Positions 19,759-29,599 of a stretch of DNA of 33,018 nucleotides are shown here, in pieces. Each line of letters begins with the position of its first letter. Positions within the stretch are counted from its first letter, which is position 1. This DNA comes from Ophiocordyceps camponoti-saundersi (nom. inval.). Taxonomy: Eukaryota; Ascomycota; Sordariomycetes; Hypocreales; Ophiocordycipitaceae. The DNA is taken from the NCBI GenBank assembly GCA_003339415.1, contig PDHQ01000351.1, positions 1 to 33,018 on the forward strand. The letters run 5' to 3'. A program made the position numbers and the translations under genes. Under the pieces are notes generated by a model. It was not told where the DNA came from and did not search any database. It saw only the letters and a program-made list of their open reading frames with translations.

Positions 19759-19885
19759 ACCTCGTCAGTCGCTATCGTCTAGCTTAATTAACTCGGGGGA
19801 GAAGTTCACGGTTCAAACCCGCACCTGTTTTCCGTGCTCTGGAGTGCCGTTGAGCTGGCCGAGGCTGGCTATCGTCTAGCTTAAA
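19735..19885 (+). repeat. Repeated 3' end of the trypsin-fold coding sequence
   Basis: The last codons of the gene (gaggccggctattgtctagc and on through the stop) recur 126 bp downstream at 19861-19885 as gaggctggctatcgtctagc and onwards. There the frame reads (V)ELAEAGYRLA-stop, against (I)EIVEAGYCLA-stop in the gene. A third, shorter copy (gctatcgtctagcttaa) lies at 19771-19787. The spacing is a multiple of three and the frame is kept, which suggests the 3' stub of a deleted tandem paralogue. Confidence 0.7.
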
Positions 19886-20708
19886 CTTGGCCAGTCGCTC
19901 GACTCGAATTCGGAAATAGGGGTTCCGTATCCGTGGGATTGGTGGGCTGGCATGAGAGCCTTTCACGGGAGGTACAATTGGTATGGCATGGGGCATAAAT
20001 TGGCACTTCTCCTCCCCCTCTTCTAGACAGATCATCACCTCTCAGGTCAAATAAAGTACGATCATTGTCATTCTCAGGCTTGGCGACCCTGCATCCTTTC
20101 TGGGGTCAAGACCAAAGGGGAAAAGAAAACAATTTTTACTCCCCTCTGCCGTGCCAACGGTGCCTGCTTCTCAACAAGCATCTTATCGAGCCTGATTTCC
20201 CGGATAGCGACAGAGGATTGGACGGGACAACGGCCTCTGCCCGCTTGAAGAGGCTGTTACGTGGCCCCGGTACCGCTGTTGGGTAATTTTCCTACAGCCG
20301 GAACGTCGGATTGGACGGATAGAGCCTTCAGCGAGACGACTTTGACTATCCGGAACCGCCGCAAGCATCTCAAGCCTATAGAGTAATACGACACGGCGTC
20401 AATAGGATTATGTTCCTTTGGAGACGTTTTCCTCAACGGAATTCATTAGAGCCAGTGAAAGGTCCCAGCTACTAGAGGCTTTCTTTCCCGGGAGGAAAGG
20501 TGAAGGAAATCAGGGATTCCTATGCCACCATAAGGGCCTATACAGACACGGAGGATGTGTTCAACGCAATATCATTTCAACGACGTAGGCGCTTGAAGCT
20601 TTCGAAATGACTCTCTTATAAATACATGTATAATATAGCTACAAGACATCTTATATATGCCCCTAGGGAGGCGAGTAGAATATCCCTACTCTGTGACGTA
20701 AAACATAA

Positions 20709-20736
20709 ACACACACACACGCACACACACACACAA
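20709..20736. repeat. CA microsatellite
   Basis: An (AC)n run interrupted by a single G. Confidence 0.9.
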
Positions 20737-20950
20737 CCGTGCCTGCTCACTAGTTGGCCGTAGGGATAAATTAAAGCCTTAGTAGGCACCTAGGGTACCC
20801 AAGGGGTCTCAAAAGCGACCCCCCCTCTGCTTGGATCTCAACATACATATCCGTGCATATATGTATTTGAATACTCCTTAGAAAAGTCTTCCTGATAAAA
20901 GTGTGTCCTTGAAGAGCGGAGTAGGACCTGCAGGCTGCAGCACGCGCCCC

Positions 20951-20967
20951 GGGGGGGGGGGGGGGGG
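20951..20967. repeat. Poly-G run (17 G) next to CCCC
   Basis: An uninterrupted homopolymer preceded by four C. Its length is likely unreliable in any sequencing read. Confidence 0.9.
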
Positions 20968-21426
20968 TTTGACAGGGGGTCTGAATGCTAATACATCGGC
21001 GACAGCTGTTACGGCCTGTCATTCTAGTAGCAGTTTTTTTTTCTTTCTATGCTCTCAGGGATTGGAAATCTGTCATGTAGGTCATAGAGAGCCTCATGTG
21101 GCCACAAAGGAAGCAAAAAAAGATAGGCCCATAGATGGGCAGCACGGATCAATGGTAAGTGAAGTCTAAGAGAGGCTCTAGGCCTCTGTCTGCAACTAAG
21201 ATATGGGTCAGGCATGACTGAAGTGGGTCTCATGGACCCTGCCTGCCATCATAGCTATCAGCTATCGGGGCCTCTGATTAGGTAGGTACAACTACAAGCT
21301 AGTACCTAGGGTAGAGAAAGAAAGAATAGCAGAGGCGTCGGCCAAAGAGAGTCAATTTTGTAGGCCTCCAAAAAGGGGGTGTAAAGGATGATGTCCACGA
21401 TAAGTCTAACCCGGCCGGTACGTGCC

Positions 21427-21478
21427 AATTTAAACCCCAATCAGGCTCCCCGGCGCCTGCCTCCACAGGCCGCCACCA
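21427..21478 (+). repeat. Left copy of a 52-bp direct repeat flanking the secreted-protein gene pair
   Basis: It matches 26812-26863 at 48 of 52 positions, and all four differences are transitions. The core is tcaggctccccggcgcct. The two copies bracket about 5.3 kb holding two divergent genes. The left copy is followed by a taggtaggtagg run. Confidence 0.85.
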
Positions 21479-21513
21479 GGTAGGTAGGTAGGTACTTATT
21501 GTAGAAACCTTAA

Positions 21514-23585
21514 TCAGACTCCCGTCCTCTTAACAGCCTCCTCCAAGGCCTCAAAGACAGTGTCGTAAATAAGTCTCCGAAGAAGGGGCCTGATAGCATG
21601 CCACTCGTCGCCGCCTTCATCTTCAACTTCCTGCTGTCCTCCGACTCCAGGTGAACCTTGAATCTCAGCTCGTGCTTGTAGAGCTGTACGCAGAGGGTCT
21701 GACCGTCGTTCCAAAAGCGGCACCCTGTCCTGCGATTTCTTCCGAACAGCTCTTTCGAGTGTTTTACGTGCCTTTGCCTCATCCAGCACTCGTCGCCTCG
21801 TAATGCGCTGCATCGATCTTTCAGCCAATCTCCTCTCCACCACGCCTTCGATTGCCGTTGCTTGTGCATCTACCGCGGCTGGCACCGCCACCGAGGGGGC
21901 GGCGGGAGCGGCGGCGGCGGCGGCGGCGGCGGCGGCTTCTGATGTAACAACATGGTACGCTGTTGCCCCTGCGACGCCTGAGAAGCCGAAAAAGGCGAAG
22001 ACAGATCTGAACACGGTGTCGTCGAAGTCGCTATTGCTTGAGTCTTTCTTCATCGACTTGGCCTTGTCGGCGGCGTGTCCGAGGCGTTGCTGATCACTTG
22101 CCCTTTGGGCGAGTTTGTCGGCCTTTGCTGTGGTTTCCCTGGTGAATTTCGTCAAATCTCGTTCGATGGTGATTTTCTCCTCGTTCAGGATCTTTAAAGC
22201 GTTTTCGAACGTCTCCCGTCTGACCTCCAAGTTGTCCATCACCCGCAACACAGCGTCCCGATCGCTCTCTATGGAATGTCCTTTCCAGAGACTGAAAATT
22301 TGGAACTCCTTCCAGACTTTCCAAAACGCCGAAGCTGTCTTATCTAACCCTTTGATAGCTTCAAGCTTCTCTATGCTCTCTTTCGCGTTGGCTGCCATTT
22401 GCTCCACGTCACGGATATTGGCCAGTTGCATCTCCCTAGCCTTTCCGACCGCGTCTAGTATGTCCCTTAGCGATTTCTCGTCGGTCGCTGTCTCGACTTC
22501 TTTCTTATACTGATCAAGTTTTGCGGCCTGCTCTCTCATCTTAAAGTAAGCAATAAGTGAGTTCGCAATTGCTTCCACATGAATGGCGTTAGTCATGTCC
22601 TGGGGAAATGAATCAAGGCCGATGCGTGCTATGTCTTTAATGCTGTACTTCGCGCCGAGCTCATTGGCTATCCTTCCCAGATCACGGAGCTCATCGACGG
22701 CGGCCTTGTTTTTCGCCCAGGCAATTTCTGCTGCTTGGACCGAGTTCTCTTTGGGCATGCGAGCTATGAAATTTTCGATAGATGTTGCAGTAGGCGTCGT
22801 ACGCTTGATAGCGTCCCTTAGACCGCGAGGGACTATGCCTCTGTCTGTCAATTCAATCTCTCCACCGGGCGTGCGCTTGGCCACTGCGAGAATCAATTCC
22901 GTGAACTCCAGATTCGACTGCGGCTCAAAAGATTCCTGCAGTCTCCCATGTGCATACTCTACCGCCACCTGCATAAACTTGTCAAGGTCGAAGCTCGGGA
23001 CAAGGTTGGATAATTCTTCCGACTGAAACTTGGCCATGGCATTTTTCGCCCAGTGTCTGCATCTTTCCCCGTCTGCGCAGTCGATGGCCTTCAAAGACTT
23101 CATGATTTGATCCAAGGATATTCGTCCCCGTCCGATATCGATGGTGGCCCTGATTTTGGCGCTCTTCCACGGACTGACATTGAACTTGTACTGGAACATA
23201 AACTTGAGCTCCGGATTTTGAACCATCTCCGCCCCCTGCTGCACTAGAGCATTGTTAGACGCATCAAAGGCATGAGCTCGTCGTTGTTCCAGCTCTGCGT
23301 CGCTGGTGAGGAGGGCCCAGTGAAACATTTGTGAGATTGGTCCTTTATAAGTGTCCCGATCATAACCCGGTATTTCGTCGAGACGTTCGTAGAGAGCAAC
23401 GGAAATGATTGTGTCTTTCGCCTTGGTGTCTGCTCCTTCGGGTTACTTCCTATTAAGCTACAGCCACTTAGAGGGATAAACTTACCAAACTCGTTGCGAG
23501 CAAACACGACACGATCGACTGAGGATGCAGTGGAGTTGCTCCCAAGGACGCATATGAACAAGGTGAAGAACAGAATCGGTTTCAT
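21514..23585 (-). CDS. Secreted or membrane helical protein with poly-Ala segment, family unknown (671 aa, one intron)
   Basis: Exon 1 is 23486-23585 and exon 2 is 21514-23429. The 56-bp intron (GTAAGT...gagcAG) splits an Asp codon (G|AC) and removes an in-frame TAA. Exon 1 encodes a signal peptide, MKPILFFTLFICVLGSNSTA. The body is mostly predicted helix by eye: ISQMFHWALLTSDAELEQRRAH (65-86), heptad-like charged stretches at about 320-400 and 437-497, one hydrophobic segment FRSVFAFFGFSGVAGATAYHVV (507-528), ten Ala (532-541, encoded by a GCN run), and a very basic Arg-rich region (566-600). It ends with a helical tail. No domain is recognised. The gene is divergent from the CxGT-repeat gene, with 940 bp between starts and the same signal-exon architecture. 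If the hydrophobic segment is a true membrane span, the protein is type I with a basic cytosolic tail; pore-forming or surface roles are conceivable but unproven. Confidence 0.75.
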
Positions 23586-24525
23586 CCTGGACCTGATACG
23601 CCTCTACCAAGGCGTGGGTGAAAGATTGAATTGGGAATAAATTAATGTTAGCTGAAGCCATGTACATAGACGAGGGACGGAGGCGCTATAGGGGCCTTTA
23701 TACATGCATGTGCATGGACATACTGTTATGCAACCCAGCCTTTCCTTTCTCCATACAACACACATACATACATACATACGAGAATTACACGACGCCCTCA
23801 CAGCAGAGAAACTTCTCTGGTCCCCTTGTGGCAGCCTTTCCTTGGGCGCAAGGGTCTTGGCTCTGCTGTGGCTGCGGGTGTGAGGATCCTAGCCTGCCTT
23901 GCTTTCGGAGCGGGAGGCACGTCTGGAAGGGCATCAGCCACCGGGTCATCGAGTGTACGAAGCCAAAATCGTCCTGATATTCGTGTTTAGATGGAGAGGT
24001 AGATTCCATCCGAGGCAAATGATCTGTAATACTAATCCACTGCATTTATCGCCAAGGAGATACTATCTTCCTTTCAAATTCTATTACACTGTCGCTACCT
24101 ACCTACACGTCCTAGTAAGTCCAGTATGCGTGTAACAATACGAGCGGTAATATCCGTAGTACGCTACTAATACACGTGTTTACATATGTTAAGCCCGTAT
24201 TGGCAGATGTTTCCATTAAACGGAGTTCTGCTCTTCATACCCGCAAATCCACCGCATTGATCGCCAAGGAGATCCAATCTTCTTCTCAAACTATTGATTT
24301 ACTAGTATGCATATCAGAATACGAAATGGCATGCCGGCGTGAGCAGTTTAGATTTACTGCATTTGCCTATTGTTAAGGAAATCTGCTCTTCCTTTTAAAC
24401 CATGTACGTATAACGTGCTGAGTCTACATACAGATGTAGATAAACCTCGCTCTGGCCACTCGGTGCTTGACGAAGCTGTAATCTCGTTGGAGAAAAAAAA
24501 ATCACCCTTCTTGGCTTTAACAACC
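23586..24525. promoter_or_regulatory. Shared divergent promoter region of the secreted-protein pair
   Basis: These 940 bp lie between the two start codons. They contain catacatacatacata near 23762-23779, three related 50-bp repeats (24036-24400), and AT-rich stretches nearer the plus-strand gene. No coding sequence is supported. Confidence 0.5.
24036..24400 (+). repeat. Three imperfect 50-bp direct repeats in the shared promoter
   Basis: The copies start at about 24036 and 24248 (tccac[tc]gcatt[tg]atcgcc, then aaggagat, then a shared atcttc...ctcaaa/ttcaaa stretch), with a more diverged third at about 24353 (actgcatttgcc, then ttaaggaaatctgctcttcc). The spacing is about 212 and 105 bp. They could be regulatory units or an old tandem duplication. 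Confidence 0.6.
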
Positions 24526-26701
24526 ATGATGGCACGGACCGGCTTGAATCTACTCGCCGTCGTTGCGGCACAAGGCATATTAGCAATGGCCGCCAATCTA
24601 AAGGTAAGTGTTAATAAGGAAAAAACTCTTCATGAAATGAAGACCGAGACTCAGACACAGCAAGCAGATGTACCACCCCAGTGCCTGTGTTGAGCTTACG
24701 GAGGAGTGTGTCGGCACCAACGACTGGTGCTCTGAACGCTGGCTGCAGGACGGGTACCACAGTGCCCAAGATTGCGTGCAAGCCAGAGAGCAGACCATAG
24801 CAGTCAAGCCAACGATGCTGCCGTTCTACGTATTAGAATCCGACTGCAGTGGCGACCCTTCTATAGAGTCCTGCGTTGGAACCGAACGCTGGAGTATCAA
24901 GGCAAAACAACCGTGGCATGATCTCAAGACGAATCGGACCAGGCCTTGGTTCTTCTATCCTCGCTCGACGGTCTGCAAAGCCTATTGGAGCGAAAGCTGC
25001 CTTGGGACCGAAAATTGGTGTTCTAAGAAGGACATCTGGAATCTGTACGGGAGCACGGCAGAATGTATTAATCACAGGCGCGGAAGAAGAAACGACTTGC
25101 TCCCCTGGCATCGAGGCGGCTATCCGATCGAAGACTGCGATCAAAGATCGGACGAGCCCTGCATCGGAACCTTTAAGGCCTGTTCCGTCTTCTCCAAATG
25201 GACCAAGGAGTACCTGGCATGCCTCAAGGCGAGGACGCCGGCGATATTCTATCTCAAGAACTCGGGGTATTGCCCAGTTGTACGGGATTCCACCCGCAGC
25301 GAGGAATATTGGAGCGATGAGCGATGCACCGGCACCGTGGAATGGTGCCAGAAGCACTGGCAAGAAGAATCCTTCGACTCTTCCGAGACTTGCATCAATT
25401 TCCGACGCTCGCCTAAGAGCGAGGGCAGGAGAGTATGGCTCCCTCCGGGCGGTAATTGGTGTACGCCAGCAACCGAGTTATGCCTGGGCACCGAGGATTA
25501 TTGCGGCGCTTTCCCTCATGAAACCGACAGACTTCAATGCTATGAAGAGCGACGGCCGGCGCCTCGTTTTGCTCCACGAGATCCGTTGGGTAAACGCCTG
25601 AACTATGATTCGGAGCCAAATCTCGGGACAGAATCGTATTGCAAAGAGAAAAGCACGATTCAAAGATACGGATCTGAAGAGGCCTGCCTTCAATTCCGGG
25701 AGGGCTCTGTAGCGCACAAGCTGCCATGGCATTACCCACAGGCGTCGCGAGCATATTGTGATCCAAGATCCGAAAGTTGTGTCGGAACGGAGTGGGCGTG
25801 CGACGAACTCCAGGGCTCCGATATTGAAGCTTGCTACGCTGCGCGAGAACGACCGCGTTATCTTCTCGCGAGCGAATCGAGTAACTGTGTCGGCTGGGAG
25901 CAATGCGAAGGAACCGACAAATGGTGTTATAAACGAGGTCCGGATTGCCTCGAACGTCGCATGTGGGACTCAACACCCAAGGAGCCGTTCTACGTCCCTT
26001 ACTCGGAAGCCTGTTTGCGTCCTGATCAGCTTAATTTCGAGGTTTGTGTTGGAACAGTCTCCTGGTGCAGCGACAAGTACAACCATGAATACGAATATGG
26101 ATCCGAACAACGCTGTCGAGAGCGGCGTCACCCGGCCCCCGACCCGAAACAGCTCGTCCCATGGCACAAAGGGGAGAGTAGCAAGTGCAAAGATGACAAG
26201 GACATTTCAGAGGCCTGCCTCGGAACCTTCAAGGCCTGCAAATCCTTGCCCGAATACAGTCAGGAAGAGGCGCTTCATGAAGCATGTTTGAACGCCAGAA
26301 AGTGGCCCGACCTGGTCGCGCCTAAAGCAAGCTCGTGCCGCAGCAAGGGACCTTTGGACGAGGAATGCTTGGGCAGTGACGAGTGGTGTCGAACCCAGTA
26401 TGCCACCGCCGGCTACGATGACTCCGCGGATTGCCTCGCCGCTCGAGGCATTGACATTAACAACATAAAAGCTGTGGTAAAGGACAGCTTTTATAATGCC
26501 ACCGTGCAAAGTATCTATCACACAGCGGCAAATATAACAGCAAACGGCATATGGTACGCGCTTTATGTCATGAACAGTACTGCAGCCGAGGCAAAGAAAG
26601 CTGGTCATAGCGATTTGTCGGCCTTTTTTAGCCAATCTCGGGAAAGGTTACCGCCGGCGGTCAAACAGGCTTTGGCAAAACATCTACCTACCGTTGAGTA
26701 A
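24526..26701 (+). CDS. Secreted protein of twelve C-x-G-T cysteine repeats, family unknown (703 aa, one intron)
   Basis: Exons 24526-24603 and 24668-26701. The 64-bp intron is GTAAGT...gcAG, phase 0; an alternative acceptor three bases earlier adds one Gln. Exon 1 is a signal peptide (MMARTGLNLLAVVAAQGILAMA). The body holds twelve units of about 50 residues, each with the core [ES]xC-x-G-T-x-x-[WYA]-C, for example ECVGTNDWC, SCLGTENWC, PCIGTFKAC, LCLGTEDYC, SCVGTEWAC, ACLGTFKAC and ECLGSDEWC. Units alternate: type A ends in Y-G-S-x-x-x-C-x-x-x-R and then PWH, type B is shorter and ends C-x-x-A-R-x-x-P. One unit lacks the first Cys (NLGTESYC) and one the second (CVGTERWS). The last 75 residues are helical and Cys-free, with NxT/S sites. 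Many disulphides outside the cell are likely. A surface, adhesin or effector-like role is inferred only from architecture. Confidence 0.8.
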
Positions 26702-26811
26702 ACGGTAAACCTCGTATTACACATAGATGCCTAGGGTTAGTAGGGTTATTAGGGGTGTGCGTGGCAGGTGAATAATAAAAGCGTCGTGGCAAATGTGAAT
26801 ATAGTATCTAT

Positions 26812-26863
26812 AATTTGAACCCCGATCAGGCTCCCCGGCGCCTACCTCCACAGGTCGCCACCA
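26812..26863 (+). repeat. Right copy of the 52-bp direct repeat flanking the secreted-protein gene pair
   Basis: It matches 21427-21478 with four transitions. It sits just after the diverged inverted-repeat end at 26782-26800. Confidence 0.85.
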
Positions 26864-27310
26864 ACATGGCTCGACGCGACTCTCGTGAGTCGTAACTTTC
26901 GAGCCGCTCTAGCCGGCGACTTCCAAGGCACCCTATAAAGGTGCGTCGTTATTAATCCCTTGTTATGGCTTGCGTGCAGCCTATCTCTACGACAAGGAGG
27001 CATCACAGAGACTCAAGGACCTAATGCAGCGGGCTGGCAGATCGCCTACGCTATTATGCCCTTTATCCCCACGACCTTTAGTAAAATCAATCTACCGGTC
27101 AAGGGACGAGATTAAAAACGCCGCTGAGTTCACTGTGTTGGACATCTGTGGCAGCTTTGTCGTGTGATTCGTGTTCGATGACGCATGAACCGCATGACAC
27201 GAGTAACTAGACTCGAGGCTGACAGCAGAATGAGGCCGCCTAAAAGTTGTAGTCGTGGCATCGACGTCTAATAGTGGGAATGGAGAGGAGTCGGCCGTCT
27301 TAACCTTTAG

Positions 27311-27437
27311 ATAATGATAATGATGACGATGATGATGATGATGACGATGATGACGATAACGATGATGATGATGACGATGATGATGATGACGATGATGATG
27401 ATGACGATGATGATGATGATAATGATGATAATAATAA
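27311..27437. repeat. GAT/GAC trinucleotide microsatellite
   Basis: Tandem gat units with regularly interspersed gac, ending in ataataataa. Overlapping open frames (poly-His on minus, poly-Met/Ile) are artefacts of the repeat. Confidence 0.95.
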
Positions 27438-27561
27438 CTGGGATCACATATATAACCCAGCAAAGCACCCTGTCCCTTGCTTCTGCATTAACTATAAGAC
27501 AGGGGCTCAAGTCTACGTCTCATTCCTTTCGTACCTTCACTCTATCCTTTGCACTCTTTTC

Positions 27562-28847
27562 ATGATGCACTTACTAACATTAGCAACGAGGCCCCTCTTG
27601 CTGGAGAGCGCCGTGGGACTCGGCTCGGCTCGTGGCCAAGGTAACTCGCGGTAGCAGCACGGTGTCTGCGGACAGGGAATGACGCAAGACGAGCAAGGCG
27701 GTCCCTGTGTTCCGTCCCAAATTCACGTCCGCAGGTCCACGAACCCGGACACGGCGAAGCTGACGCGAGAGGTCACAAAGCGAGTCGCCGCCTTGTACCA
27801 GACGACGACGAGCCAGAACGGGCTCGGTAGACTGGCCAAGAAGTTTACCTTTGGCGAGATGAGCAAGGTGAAGCCGATAAAGTGGAAGTTGGGCCCGTCA
27901 GCATCTAGCCTACAAGACTTCCTCACCAGCGCCAAGGGGATGAGGTTGCCCGATGAATCGTCTACTGACGAGAGGATAGCGGCCTTGACAAGCTGGATAG
28001 CCACCGCGACACGGATTGCGGCACTGGCGATACGATGGGTTTGACGGAGGCGGAAACAGCTTCATCCATCAGTCATGCAGTTGAAATGCTATTCCGCTTC
28101 TTCAAGAGCGATCCCGCTGCAAGTCGTCCTCCATCTTACCATGACATCTACCGGCGATATGAACAAGGCTGGCAGGACTATCTTTCTAAGCTGACGACCA
28201 AGTTACTTTCGGCGGAGGAACTGCGAAATTCAGTACGTCAACTGGAGATGATAGAACTCGATACGGTGGCCTTGGTATCACAGGGGGCTGGATTGGCCTA
28301 TGCAGCCAAGTTAAACCCCTACGGTGCCGGTGCCGAAGTGGTGTTCGGTGGCGGTCAAGAACCCGAAGTTAGCGACGCTCCGCGCCTGGACTCCAGCAAT
28401 ATACCAGGTCTCAGCTAAGGAGATGTGGACAAGGCATACGGGGGCAGAAAATGGAAGTTCCTGAAGAGCATGCGAGCGAAGAGGTTCAGCAAACTGAAGA
28501 CTGACTTTGGAAGATACGAAGAGCTGTTTATGGCCAATCTATCCACGTGGCTGGACCAGTACTTGAGCGGCTGGGACAAGGTTCGCTTTGACGAGTTTAT
28601 AAGGCCGGCAAAGCAAAACAACGGGACGAATCCGCGTCTGGCAAGGCTTCGAGCGATGCTGGCGCCCGGTGGGTTTAAGCCGCTGATGTGGGCCACGCAT
28701 CTTATCGGCAGCGAGGTGGCGGCCGTGGTAGTTAACGGGACTGTCTTGTCTGCCGAATCGCTCATGGCGGTCGCAGGAGCGGCATCGATAGAGACGCAAC
28801 GCGAGACGACGCGGGATGCTTATCATGGATCCCGCAACCAATATTAA
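27562..28847 (+). CDS. Interrupted gene for a helical protein, spliced or pseudogenised (about 370 aa if spliced)
   Basis: Three open blocks look coding: 27689-28034 (TREVTKRVAALYQTTTSQNG...KFTFGEMSKVKPIKWKLG), 28035-28415 (EAETASSISHAVEMLFRFF...YHDIYRRYEQGWQDYLSKL) and 28419-28847 (KWKFLKSMRAKRF...LFMANLSTWLDQYLSGWDKVRF). The first and second need a frame change; the second and third share a frame but are separated by TAA (28416-28418). A phase-consistent model is 27562-27640, 27689-27944, 28001-28353, 28423-28847. It uses introns with donors GTAACT, GTTGCC and GTCAAG, of which the last two are weak, and a signal-peptide-like first exon MMHLLTLATRPLLLESAVG. The alternative is a decaying pseudogene with one frameshift and one stop. 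No family is recognised. Confidence 0.4.
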
Positions 28848-29599
28848 CGGGACGGAGGATCCGGCTTGAAGCCTGGGCCGTGGCCTTAATACTTCGTGCT
28901 GGGTGTATAAACAGAATCTTTAGACGCTTAGTACATCCTTCCTTTAGCTTCCCCCATGCTCGTCCCCTTTTGCATAAACTAAGACGGGTCTGGCACAGGA
29001 CGCTCTCTACTAGGAACAGATCGAGAATTGCTTTGCTTGCAAAAGCTGCGTCGAGGCAGGAAAGTCGTCTCCCGCGGCTCAACGCGCCAAGGACGCGTCT
29101 TGCGGCTCTTACGGCTCCTGTGAAGAACTTGAAGCGGTGAGTTAGGGGAGGAACAATTAACGGGCAGAGCGAGTGACGCTGACGAAGCAAGCAGACACGG
29201 GCAAAAATTGATCGGAGGCAAAGACGAGGACTGGACAGATGACAATCGTCGGAAAAGCATGTAAGCAGTGCTTGAAATTGCTTTGCCTCCTTTGACTGAT
29301 AGATTGTGACGATAGGAAGTACAGCAAATTACTATAGGGAGAGATTAGTCGTGTCAGTCGGACTCCGTCTCCGGTCCCTGGCGCTGCTTCCACGATAAGG
29401 CGTGATAAACTAATAAACAGCTATATTGCACAAGCGAAGGCTGTGAACGCGTCTGCACCGCACTAGCTAAGAGTATTGGACCCGGAAAGTTAAAGCCAGA
29501 TAGTGTCAGAAAGAAAGGTCCCACTAGGCTCCACGAGACTATAAGTAATACGAGGGCTCCGCATAATAGTAGCGGAGCAACGTATCTTATCGGCCTTAA
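28848..29599. other. Transition from gene to AT-rich transposon block
   Basis: No gene is supported. GC content falls steadily toward 29600. The short overlapping open frames at 28880-29140 (+) and 28979-29260 (-) have no recognisable features. Confidence 0.4.

Larger units (their letters stand above)
19886..21426. other. Gene-poor intergenic region at the edge of the accessory block
   Basis: No gene is supported. It contains a CA run (20709-20736), a run of 17 G preceded by CCCC (20947-20967), and AT-rich patches around 20610-20660. The phrase tgaatactccttagaaaag at about 20869-20887 resembles the outer end of the inverted-repeat elements at the window start (tgaatactcctcaaaaaag at 118-136), but is too short to call. 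Confidence 0.4.
26702..27561. other. Intergenic region with transposon relics
   Basis: It contains a diverged end of the inverted-repeat element (gtcgtggcaaatgtgaata at about 26782-26800, compare the end of 1-127), the right 52-bp repeat, and a trinucleotide microsatellite. A 65-residue plus-strand open frame near 26970 (AYLYDKEASQRLKDLMQRAG...) reads like a protein helix and has a possible splice acceptor gtgcAG just before it; it may be an exon fragment of a decayed gene, but this is weak. Confidence 0.4.

Noticed and set aside
19740..19835. Possible tRNA gene suggested by ggttcaaaccc at 19810-19820
   Set aside because: The sequence resembles a T-loop, but the T-stem pairs poorly and no D-arm, anticodon arm or acceptor stem could be fitted upstream.
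21803..23026. Long plus-strand open frames opposite the 671-residue gene
   Set aside because: Antisense shadows; the minus frame has a signal peptide, a phase-consistent intron and a continuous helical protein.
24876..25976. Long open frames on both strands over the CxGT gene
   Set aside because: Shadows of the repeat-coding frame; they lack the regular C-x-G-T pattern.
27092..27510. Poly-His and poly-Ile minus-strand frames
   Set aside because: Direct translation of the GAT/GAC trinucleotide repeat.
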